64,000 nucleotides of DNA from Hermodice carunculata (lineage: Eukaryota; Annelida; Polychaeta; Eunicida; Amphinomidae): NCBI GenBank assembly GCA_964020975.1, contig OZ026628.1:56247532-56311531 (forward strand), written 5' to 3'. The translations under genes were made by a program, and so were the position numbers. Below are positions 48,877-58,679 of this stretch, one piece after another (the first letter of the stretch is position 1; each line of letters starts with the position of its first letter). Below the pieces are notes generated by a model, which was not told the origin of the DNA, ran no database searches, and worked only from the letters and a program-made list of their open reading frames with translations.

Positions 48877-50042
48877 TTTTGCCCCAGTAATGTGTACAGA
48901 AAACAGATAGCTGCTGATATTGTACTAGCCATACACCCTGCCTACAATAATCATGGCGGTAAATACACATCATGTACATGTACATTTGTATGTTATAGTT
49001 TTCAAGTAAAGTGTGAAAATTTTCTGTTGGTGGCAATATGAAATTAAGACAGAGACCAAACAACCCAGCAACCCCACCCCTGAAAAAAAAACTAAGTCCA
49101 AACTTGAAAAAAAAATGAAATAAAATAAGCAGTCGTCCCGCAGTCAAGCCACTTTTGAGATTCCCCCCCCCCCCCACGCCAACTGGCAATCTAAACAATA
49201 CATGATCACAGAGTATCTCCATATTAGTAGTTCAATGCTGATGATGCAAGAAACACACATTCATTTTGCCACTGCCCGAGAACTCTTTCAGTTGTGACAG
49301 GTATCTCCAATGGCTAATCATACGCAGATGCACTCATCAGTGAGTCAACCACACCTATTATGTGCAAATGTAGTGAGAAATCCTACCTGCAAAAATTACC
49401 TTTTACAGGTCCCATCAGATATCAGTCCACAATTGCACAGTGTCAACAAGTCTGTGGTACCTTTCGAGATTCGGTTTTGATCTGGGTCAAGCATTTTTAA
49501 GCTAATTTGCCAACATAATATTGTAACGTGTTGTCTGGGTGCAAGTGTTGATGAATTGTAACAGCTATTTGTAAAATTTTCGTAAGTATTCTCAGCCTTT
49601 GGTCAAAGTTAGGGGTTATTCAACCTGATGGTTACTTTGTCTGCTGAAGTGTCATATTATCGCCCACAATTGTGAAGTAGATACGTAAAACATATGATTT
49701 TCCCAAGGTTCTGTTCATAAGTTCGACAAAATACACCAACAGCAAATATAAATACATGAATTTAATTCATATTACTAATACTTTTACAGCAAACAGTATA
49801 AAGACACGTGGCGATCATTCAAAACTTCCATGTACATGACAAGGTGTTGTGCACACGGTCCTTGTACTGACATCAGATCAGCTGTCTAGACACATGCCAC
49901 ACAAAATCTCGTAAATATTGTGGAAACAGCAAAAAAATTCACTGAGAAATGATATCTGAGTTATAAAACCACTATTGAAGCCCATATCTGTCATACAATG
50001 ATCAGTCTACGAGCCGTTTTTAACTCCTCATTCTCAAAATTT
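48877..50042. other. no gene recognised
   Basis: Contains a C-run near 49165-49176 and otherwise unique-looking sequence with no supported exon. Confidence 0.4.
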
Positions 50043-50144
50043 CTACAATAAGCGAAGCTGTCTTCGCATCTGGCATCCATTTTGCCCAAGGCTGTTCATA
50101 CTCGATGTCTTAGCATGACGCAAACTGGACACACAACCTCGGCC
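50043..50144 (-). CDS. possible terminal exon, unknown protein
   Basis: On the minus strand a pyrimidine-rich run (CTTCTTTTCATCCCTGCC...) leads to TTCATCATGTTCAG just before 50144. From there one frame is open for 33 codons (GRGCVSSLRHAKTSSMNSLG, then QNGCQMRRQLRLL) to a stop. The other two frames close after 10 and 15 codons. Its start phase fits the end of the possible first exon at 51703-51762, 1.56 kb away. A second ATG-initiated frame (MDARCEDSFAYCRNFENEEL...) overlaps and extends to 49991, so the frame is ambiguous. Confidence 0.22.
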   Translation of the reverse strand, partial: GRGCVSSLRHAKTSSMNSLGQNGCQMRRQLRLL

Positions 50145-51492
50145 CTGAACATGATGAAGGCAGGGATGAAAAGAAGCCAAAACATACTTATCTTTGTCAA
50201 ATTAATTAATAAAAGAAAGTAATCAGCCAAATAAATTTAATCCCATGGACACCTCCTACCTAAAATGTACCAACTCTAAAAATTTGAAAGGGCTAGCAGT
50301 TATTCAAATTAAGCTAAAATTTTATCATAAATTCACAAATAAAAATCTTCCAAAAATGTTTATCACTTCCCTTTAAGTCAAGGCCAGAGATGTACAGTTA
50401 TAGTTAAGTACTAAAGGGATTGATAAATTATTTGTAAATAGAGATATCTCAAGTCTAGCCAAACAAAGTTTGAAATATGAAATGCCGGTGATAGCAAGCA
50501 ATACAACAAAAAATATTTTAGATAAACTCCACACCCACAACTTGCAGGGCTTTGGTAACTATATAAAATTGAACTTTTAAAGAACTACCAAATCACATGC
50601 TCAAGAATAAATTGTTACATGCGTCAGAGAAATAACAATTAAACTAAAAAAATAAAGGTTCTGGCATCCATTTATATCATAGCAGGCACCATATATTTTT
50701 CAGAGTAAAACAGTCATATATGAAACTACAATTTTTCACTGTAATTAACACATAAGCTTGTTTTCTTTTTTCTTTCCTCTCCTTTGTTTTGCTTGTCTTT
50801 CATTTCTTCTGAAGCTCAGTCTGTCATTTTTATGTACATATATCACAATTTCTTAATCCTGTCTGTTTATATATTTTTAACTGTACCTCATGGTGGCTCA
50901 TGTATCAACGACATCTTGTCATAACGTGAATCTCCCTGACAACTTACATGTGTATCAATTGTATCCACCTTGTAATTTGAAACATTTGTTGAACGAAGGC
51001 AAACTGAATGTCAACCTGGAAGACTGAAAAAATCCATGCATAATGTTCTTTTATCTAACACTATAGTAATAACCTCTGCTCAAGAGTTCCCCCCTCCCCC
51101 CAACTAAAATTTCTTCCAGGAATAAACTGGCAGATTTAAAAAGATATCTGGTCTTTTACGCAAGATGGTCTTTGGAGCAGGTAGGTAGCTCCTGTACAGT
51201 ATCAAATAATAATTTGCTAGCACTATTCATTGAAATCCAAAATAAATATATTCAACAAACATGCTCAAAGTGAAAGTTTAGAAGTAATGTTTTCTTCACG
51301 AGGTAAGTTTTCTTTTTTCTTTGTTGTTGTTTTTCACAGAAATGTACCTAGTTGAATGTTCCACTGTGTGTCACGCAACAACAACTTTATTCTTGTGTTA
51401 ATTTTATTCCCCAGTTACCAACGTGTAACCATGTGTGGTTAATCAAGTACATGATTAACTGTTTTTGACCCCAACTTGCGTAAGAGCAATGA
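50145..51492. other. no gene recognised
   Basis: AT-rich, few repeats. A donor-like GAG|GTAAGT sits at 51302/51303 on the plus strand without an open frame before it. Confidence 0.4.
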
Positions 51493-51650
51493 CAGTAAAA
51501 CCTCCCTATACCGAACACCCTTGGGGCTGGAAAAAAGTTTTCGGTATAGTGAGGGGTTTGGTATATGGAGGTTAGCGTACATTGGAAGTATATTCAGTAT
51601 AGAGAGATGTTTGGTATCTGGAGGTGTTCAGTTAGAGAGGTTTTACTCAA
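51493..51650. mobile_element. pogo/Tigger-like MITE (CCGAACACC word family, copy 1)
   Basis: Starts CAGTAAAACCTCCCTATACC and ends AGAGAGGTTTTACT. The internal word TATACCGAACACC or its complement GTGTTCGGTATA recurs. The TA flanks are damaged. Confidence 0.7.
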
Positions 51651-51702
51651 TATAATTACTGTTTGTCTTGTTATTTATTCAATCAGAATGCTTAATACAT
51701 AC

Positions 51703-51762
51703 TTTCAAAGTCAGCTGGTTAGTACCAAAACATGGCGTGTTCTCGAGCAGCGTAACTGCCAT
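51703..51762 (-). CDS. possible first coding exon, unknown protein
   Basis: On the minus strand TTCGAAATGGCAG gives a good start context. Twenty codons beginning MAVTLLENTPCF and ending LTLK run to a donor-like AAA|GTATGT at 51703/51702. The exon would end in phase 0. The upstream 100 bp has several CpG sites. The antisense strand carries a long (177-codon) open frame (51668-52198) with no recognised domain, so neither strand is secure. Confidence 0.22.
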
Positions 51763-52192
51763 TTCGAACAGTTTCGAGCCTAGAAATTTAATCTATACGT
51801 GTAGGGATGAAATAAAGTTAGACATACAGCATTGCATCGAGGATGGGTTTCCACAGCACTCACTTCAAACAGGTCACAGCTTGGCAAAGTCTCGCTGTGA
51901 ACGGCTTAAAAGCTCATGCTATCAACCCCTGGCGTCCCTACCACACACCATGGGTAATTGTACAAATCTGGTCCACTCCATTTTCTGTACTTTGTTGTTG
52001 CAATGCAAGCGACAGACAAAACACTCCACTACCAATCAAGTTTTGATCCAAACCAATGTCGTTTTTCCAATTTTATCGACATGCTTCTGCAAGACTGTTG
52101 CAGTTGCCATTACAAGAGGAGAATTAAGCTCTTCCCCATTGAACCTGCCCATAATATCAGTTACAGGTAAAATGTCATCTGCTTCAGTTGTA

Positions 52193-52336
52193 CAGTGAAA
52201 CCTCCCTATACCGAACACCCTTGGGACTGGAAAAAAGTGTTCAGTGTAGTGAGGTGTTCAGTATAGGGAGGTTTCATAGCATTGAAAGTATATATTTGGC
52301 ACTGAGAAATGGTGTTCTGTTAGAGAGGCTTTACTG
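52193..52336. mobile_element. pogo/Tigger-like MITE (CCGAACACC family, copy 2)
   Basis: A 144-bp element from CAGTGAAACCTCCC to GAGAGGCTTTACTG, with TA before (52191-52192) and after (52337-52338). The trailing TA is shared with the next element. Confidence 0.8.
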
Positions 52337-52338
52337 TA

Positions 52339-52516
52339 CAGTAAAATCTCTCTAACCAAACACCTCTGTATACCGAATACCTCTCTATACTGAACACCAT
52401 TTCTCGGTCCTGAATATATACTTCCAGTGTTAGCAAACCTCCCTATACTGAACACCTCCCCATACCAAACACTTTTTTCTGGTCCCAAGGGTGTTTGGTA
52501 CAGGGAGGTTTTACTG
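52339..52516. mobile_element. pogo/Tigger-like MITE (CCGAACACC family, copy 3)
   Basis: A 178-bp element from CAGTAAAATCTCTC to CAGGGAGGTTTTACTG, abutting copy 2 across a single TA. The words CTATACTGAACACC and CCATACCAAACAC recur. Confidence 0.8.
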
Positions 52517-52756
52517 TATTTCACTCTCTGTGTTCATGAAAACAAACAATTGAGAATTGTAATCAGCCCTATCAGAATAGTATGCCTCAGGGCATTGGCT
52601 TCCTGCGGGGTTGGGTAGGGCTTAATCTACTTCACGGGACGCTGTTGTCCGACTCTAATTCAAGGGGTTGCATAAGGAATCAAATGGTGCTGCCAATGTG
52701 GCAGTCCTGTTGAAAATAGAAAATAATACAGCTGTTTGTGAATGTCTTGTTCTATA

Positions 52757-52933
52757 CAGTAAAACCTCTTCAACTGAACACCTCCGTATACTGAACACCT
52801 CTCTATACTGAACACCATTTCTCGGTCCTGAATATATACTTCCAATGTTAGCAAACCTCCCTATACTGAACACCTCCCAATACCGAACACTTTTTTCCGG
52901 TCCAAGGGTGTTCGGTATAGGGAAGTTTTACTG
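52757..52933. mobile_element. pogo/Tigger-like MITE (CCGAACACC family, copy 4)
   Basis: A 177-bp element from CAGTAAAACCTCTTC to GGGAAGTTTTACTG, flanked by TA on both sides. It is close to copy 3 along its full length, sharing the block CCTGAATATATACTTCCA. Confidence 0.82.
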
Positions 52934-54536
52934 TATATTGCCTGGATGGCTCTATCATCAAGCTTATAGTTTACCGTTTTTGTTTTTGTTTTTTTTGAAT
53001 ACAATTTTCCATTTCTCTGCTGAACGACTGACCCTCATGCCCTACTCGTCTGCTGACAATTGATGATATGACATCACTGGATAGCAATAAACACGTACTG
53101 TCCTGTCACTGTAGATTATGCTCTAGACAGTATACAAATGATGTCCCATGCCCCATACAACGTGGAACCAAGGCAAGGGATTTGATGGGGAGCCCATGAA
53201 TGTAGCCGGTATATGAAAAACCACAATGGATCATATATATATGCTGTCACCATGCCGTGTATCCTTCAAACATATCTTCAATGGTTTAACCCTTTCCCCC
53301 TTTCTTTAAGACCGGGATCCAGATTAAATGAACTGCTTGTCTTGGCCTCGGCTGTGGTTGGGTGATTCATGCCTGCCCAAAGTGGAACTAGTCACTTGGA
53401 CCATCTTGATAGGTTGTAATTATAATCTCCAATCAAACTGTTTTCATTACTGTTGATAAAAGACGTTGAAGCAGATAACCCTTGACCACCAGCTGGTTTT
53501 GCTTGGTTTAAGGGGAAAAGGGTTAAATGTACATTATCCCCCCTATCCACCCACAAAAAAATAATAAGCAGGTCCAATCATTACTTCATCAATCTCTTGT
53601 GCACAAATCATTTTGTCCACATCCCATATACAACAATAAATTCTGGCCACATGGGGAGTTTAAATCTATACACTGACCAAATATCTGGAAAGTCATTTCC
53701 TGCATTTGGCGACTTCTTTCGGCTTCTAGTCTCATCTGTTCGGAGTTGTTTTCCCCGCCTGCCTGTTTTTCATTCAAGAAGTGCCATTAACCATTCTGAA
53801 TACACTGTAAAAATTCGACAATCCTTATTATCACTTTGTGGGTGCAGTTCACAAAAGTAAGCCCGGCATTGCACAAATGCATCGGACCACATGTTGAAAC
53901 AAGACACTGCTCAGAATCCACGGCTTTCACATGTTAGAATCCATGCAAGACGGTCACAAAACCACGGTTGACAATACACATTGACTGACCACAGATGGGC
54001 GTCTGCAGACCTACCCACCTGCCGAAGCCAGACCAACTTTTCGTGATATAATTGTAACACGTTCAAGGACAAGTCACCACACATGGCAGTGTAGAATGTT
54101 TTGCCTGCCTCTTCTTCATTGTTCTTACAAAGCCTCCTCTAATTGGTGGGAGGCTTATCAGAATTGCAAAGTTCCCTTCCACAATTCTATCCTTCCTATT
54201 TTTCTTTGGCTTTTCTTTCGTAATTTGGGAAAGGGCTATATTACAGTGAAATGGACATAACTTGTTTTTATTACTGTAGACGTAAATTGTGCTTTCTTAT
54301 TCTTCCAACTGGAACAGACGTAATTTGTTTTTCACAATTATTTGGAAGTCAATGAACACCATTCATAGTTATGAACATCCAGACAATATTCATATCACAT
54401 GAGTTACAGAATGGTGCCCTGGCATGCCAAACAAGTGGTCTCTGAGAGGTACTTTTGCCCTGGGGGACTCCCACAGGGTACTCCCCAGGGTAATTTGATA
54501 TTAATTACACTCAGGGCTGTAGGTATCAGCAGGTGT
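52934..54536. other. mostly unique interval with one candidate exon
   Basis: Apart from the frame at 53589-53777 I see no repeat family and no supported gene. Confidence 0.4.
53589..53777 (-). CDS. candidate exon with charged, coiled-coil-like sequence
   Basis: The minus-strand open frame carries AGGENNSEQMRLEAERSRQM then QEMTFQIFGQCIDLN. The first part is highly charged and helix-prone, unlike typical random frames in AT-rich DNA. A possible acceptor (TTGAATGAAAAACAG, weak pyrimidine tract) precedes the AGG and a possible donor TTTG|GTCAGT follows QIF. Similar charged helices occur near the end of MADF/Myb-SANT-type DNA-binding proteins, but the match is too short to name. Confidence 0.28.
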   Translation of the reverse strand: MNEKQAGGENNSEQMRLEAERSRQMQEMTFQIFGQCIDLNSPCGQNLLLYMGCGQNDLCTRD

Positions 54537-54660
54537 TTAATTCAATTCAATTCAATTCAATTCAATTCAATTCAATTTAATTCAATTCCATTCAATTCAA
54601 TTCAATCTAATCCAATCCAATTCAAATTAATTTAACTTAACTTAATTTAATTAATTTAGT
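54537..54660 (+). repeat. (ATTCA)n / (TTTAA)n pentanucleotide repeats
   Basis: Perfect ATTCA units followed by diverged ATTTA/ACTTA units. A second TTTAA tract is at 54844-54880. Confidence 0.92.
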
Positions 54661-54990
54661 TTAATTACATGGTAGGCAATGGTACTAGTGTGTGGCCCCA
54701 CCAGTGACCTCCAGCTAGTTATAGAGCAAGACTTTAAGGCGGTGCTGTAACAATGGTGTCACAGAATTTTTGTGCACTCTAATAATGGTGTCACAGAATT
54801 TTTGTACACTCTAATAATGGTGTCACAGAATTCTTGTCTCATAAATTTAATTTAATTTAATTTGATTTAATTTAATTACAAGGTAGGCAATATGGTGCTG
54901 GTGTGTAGCCCCTCTACTGACCCTTCAGCTGGTCATAGTGCAAAACTATTGGGCAGCATATAATGATGGTGTCACAGAATTCTTCTCTCA
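54650..54990 (+). repeat. local duplication linked to pentanucleotide tracts
   Basis: The block GGTAGGCAAT...GTGTGTGGCCCC... (54670-54840) recurs at about 54880-54990. Each copy ends with TAATGGTGTCACAGAATT-type words, of which the first copy holds three in tandem (~33-bp period). Both copies start next to a TTTAA tract. Confidence 0.7.
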
Positions 54991-56015
54991 CATCATTAAT
55001 ATCACACATACTATTTTTCTTTGTACAGAGATACTCCCACCAGTAACCAAGTACTTTATCGTGCACATCACCTACAGAAGCTTCAAAGTGGTTGCAGCTT
55101 TGCCTAGCTCTTGACGTTTAAAAAGGCACCGGGACTGCACACTTTTTCCGTGGTTTCGTGTCCACCATGTCTTTGTCACGTACATGTAAACACCATGAAA
55201 CCTTTATATGATTGTATTGCTTACCAGGCACTCTGTTGTACAAGGGTAGTCTCCTTGCATTTCCTCTTCGGTGATTGTTGTTGTGGTTTGATCATGTCCT
55301 ACTTATTGTCAGGTGTTATGATCAACAACGCTTGTACTTGTCACAATAGTGGTGATACTCTTAGGAACGTACAGCACAGCTGTAACAATTTACTTTCTGA
55401 TGTGTAGACCTCTCAGTTTCACCTGCACATTAAAACTACCAGTAACAAGATATTCATTTGGATATTCAGACTTCTGTTTCTTATCTTATAATTATCTGTA
55501 CATGGACCAAGGTTTTTCTTGTAATAATATCCGTTTTACATAGAAATCAATTGATCTCTTTTTCAGCAAAAAGAGAAACTTAGAATTTTGGTGCTGAAAA
55601 AAATTAAAAAAGACAATATTCTTTTTATTTTTTGGGGTGAGTTTACATTTCCTATGATGCAAAGGAGTAAAACTTTTAATCAAACACGTTGCCTTACTGA
55701 AATACACATTGTGCCTGCAGACTTTCACCTTATGGGTACAAATATCAAACTGTAACCTGTAAGACACTTTTCAGGTGACCATTATACCTAAAATCTGGCA
55801 CATGTCCACAGTAAGTTCATATTCCCTAATAACCCAAGAATTACAAACCAATCTGGACAAAAACACTTAAAATCTTTCAAAATAATTGACTCTGGAATCA
55901 TACCTACTTTGTTTTTTCGCTGATTGTAACCCAAATTTTAAGCCTAGCCCTGTTGGATTGTTTTTTCAACCTGCATTTTGGACCATATAAACATAGGCCC
56001 CGCAGCACTAGGGTT
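54991..56015. other. no gene recognised
   Basis: The open frame at 55111-55407 has no recognised domain. Nothing else supported. Confidence 0.4.
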
Positions 56016-56700
56016 AAAACAAGAAGGTTCTGTGAACAGGTCATGGTCATATGACCCAGAAATGCACACACCCAAAAATAAATCCCAACATAAGCTGACC
56101 AGAGCTGAATTTTGAACCAATAGTGGATGGATATGACTGACCCTGGTACTTGACCTTGTGACCTAGTTTTGCTGAGACATGTATTTTGGACCAAGTTCTT
56201 TTATACATAACAAGGATGTTAGTTCTGATTCATTTATGTGATGTTTTATGAAACAAAAAAAAACACCGGAAGTTTTATTCCAAAGATGAATAATTCATGG
56301 ATACATCACTGTGACCCATGAAACTGACCACATTTCCTGTATGACATGTATTTGGTGCCAGACAGATGGCCCTCAGGGGTTTCATGATATTCAGTCAAAG
56401 CATAATTAAACTAGACATGAATAGAACATGGATACGTCACTGTGACCCAGAAACTTGACCCGATGACCTAGTTTTTATTCATGTCTTGTGATGCTAAGTC
56501 AAGCAAGACACAAAGTACACCTTGGAGATGAAGATTCCATTATTCTTTAGTGACCCAGATAATTGACCTACTGACCCAGTTTCGCATGCTACATTATTTC
56601 ATTATTCTTCAGTGACCCAGATACTTGACCTACTGACCCAGTTTTTTCATACATAACAGCCCATTATTCTTCAATGACCCATATATTTTGAGATCCTGAC
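56016..56700 (+). repeat. GTGACCCAGA repeat modules with left-end hairpin
   Basis: The left end CAAGAAGGTTCTGTGAACAG resembles the CAAGAGG hairpin ends. It is followed by modules with GACCCAGAAACTTGACC and GTGACCCAGATACTTGACCT (near 56280, 56430, 56550, 56615). A similar module is at 10095-10290. No right end recognised. Confidence 0.5.
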
Positions 56701-57485
56701 ACAATTTTGTCACTCAACACTATAGTTCAGAAAGACTGACAATTATGGCCACTATCACCTCCACAAGATATCTGCCATGCAAGACCTGGGCTACTGTAGA
56801 AGTTTTGGATTTGCTGATTTACCAATAAATAATCAAAACTGCAATACGTGCCTGTAACTAAATCTGTAAGGTGGAAAGTAAGGCTTTGTCCTGCATAATT
56901 AACTCCTCAGATACTGTGGTGTAATCAACACTAACACCAGTATTTACATTCCAGGGAAACTTTGGCCATAGTAATCCATTGTTATGTTTACTTTAGACAT
57001 GCTACCGCATGTGCCTGCATTGGCCGATGGTTCAACTAAAACACAGTAGGTGACCCCAAGAGTGCAGGTAAACTATAAACAATGGAGGTCACATGACCTG
57101 GTCATCATTCCACAAGATATTGTTTGAGCCTTTTGCCTTTCATCTGGCTATAAACTGGACAGGGGTCAAATGCCATCTGCATCAATGTTTTTGACCAGAT
57201 TTAAGAGTAATGAAAACAGTTTGAATACCTACATTAAGACTAGGTCAAATTGATGTGGGTGGGGTGCTAAGCATCCAGCCCACATCAAGGAAAGCTGTTG
57301 ACTCAGTCTTAATTCAAGGAGCAAAAAGGGTTTTACATAGCATAAGAGATGAGTCAATGGAAAGATCTACAAAACCACAGGCATTTCCATGCAAATCAAC
57401 GCATTTAAAGATGGGTCCACCTTTGCATACAGATGGGTCCTGTGACCTCTTGAAAATGAGGTCAAGGTCACCAAAATAAAACCAC
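56701..57485. other. no gene; small repeat fragments
   Basis: Holds a TTAA-MITE fragment (GGAAAGCTGTTGACTCAGTC near 57290) and a TGAGGTCAAGGTCACC word at 57456-57471. Confidence 0.45.
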
Positions 57486-57785
57486 GTGCAGAAATGGTGT
57501 CAAGGTGCAAGTGAGGCAAATATGAGTCTAAGGTGGCCTGGGTATGTCTTGAAATGCCATGTTCACAAACAAATAGTGGACAGGTGGAACTATGACCACG
57601 CAGACCCACCCGAAAGCTTAAGAAGTCTCGCCTGTGGACGGACCCATAATAATGTGTGGCCTGATGCAGGTGATTGCATGGGTTCCGTGTCCTTTGAAGC
57701 CGAGCTAAGAAGAGTTGAAGTTGACATGATGCCACACACTGGTGCCTTCCAGGTTCCCGAAGTGTCGAGAGAAAAGCTTAACTGA
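57486..57785 (+). CDS. candidate ORF or terminal exon, unknown protein
   Basis: A 100-codon plus-strand frame whose second half reads DAGDCMGSVSFEAELRRVEV then DMMPHTGAFQVPEVSREKLN before the stop. That part has a natural-looking mix of charged and hydrophobic residues. A possible acceptor GCCTGATGCAG lies just before GDCMGS. The opposite strand is also open over 123 codons, which weakens the case. No domain recognised. Confidence 0.25.
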   Translation: MQKWCQGASEANMSLRWPGYVLKCHVHKQIVDRWNYDHADPPESLRSLACGRTHNNVWPDAGDCMGSVSFEAELRRVEVDMMPHTGAFQVPEVSREKLN

Positions 57786-58201
57786 GATTTCTCCTGCAGC
57801 ACCAGCAGTACACAGACCTACTCCTGAATCACCTCTATACGACATCTAACATATTGACTTCTTTATATCTACCTTTAACATTTCACACAAGTTTGTATGC
57901 CGGAACCATGTCTTGATTAAATGGGAATTTCTCCGATTGATCTTCCCTAAGTATGCCCAGTCTTTACATTGTACAATCGCTATATATGTAATTATATCCT
58001 ACACTTATGGGCCATATTGGGCTATTGTCCACATCGAGCCAAAAAGTATTCAGATGATAAAATTTATATTCTTCTTCGGACAGCTGCATACCCACAAACG
58101 GTGAAGGTTGGGGTTGATTATTGTCCCATACTAAGACATCTGTTCTCCTTTTCCAATATTGCTGAATGATAATAATTACTATTTTTCTTACAGAACTTTA
58201 A
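57786..58201. other. no gene recognised
   Basis: AT-rich, no repeat family or exon seen. Confidence 0.45.
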
Positions 58202-58300
58202 TTAACCCTTTCAGTGTCAACTGTGACAAAAATCAAACGACTTGAAACAAGCTGCTCTGAATTATAATAAAGGTGCTAGATTCATGTTCCTTGTAAAAAG
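58202..58300. mobile_element. TTAA-type MITE, left-half relic
   Basis: TTAACCCTTTCAGTGTCAACTG then GCTCTGAATTATAATAAAGG and CTAGATTCATGTTCCTTGTA, collinear with 19289-19400. The right half is missing. Confidence 0.65.
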
Positions 58301-58679
58301 TTCATTTGAGTATACGCTCAAAAACCAAAAAAACTGTGAGTATGTGCATGTACCTTCCCTTATACAACCTCAGATGTTGCACTTAAAATCAGTGCTGTCC
58401 AGCTGAAAATCACCGTAGCAAAATTTTCGTTACTTGTAGCATTTTTCTCAATTCTTTACTTAAAGAAACCCTTTTTTTTTGAGAAAATCTGTAGCAATTT
58501 CGAAGAGCTAAGTAGCAGAATTTTGCTACAATGCTCCAGTTAGACAGCCCTGAAAATATGAATAATTTCATGTTTTACACATTTTCATGCGAAAGAATGT
58601 TGAGTATGCGTTACAAACAGTCCCTTTCACCGGGTGTTATGTTCATGAGCTTGGGGGGGGGGGGGGGGGGGAGTAATTG

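Noticed and set aside
51668-52198. 177-codon plus-strand frame, the longest non-repetitive one
   Set aside because: No recognisable domain. All other frames in the same stretch are also unusually open. Start and end show no splice or promoter support, and a possible minus-strand exon overlaps it.
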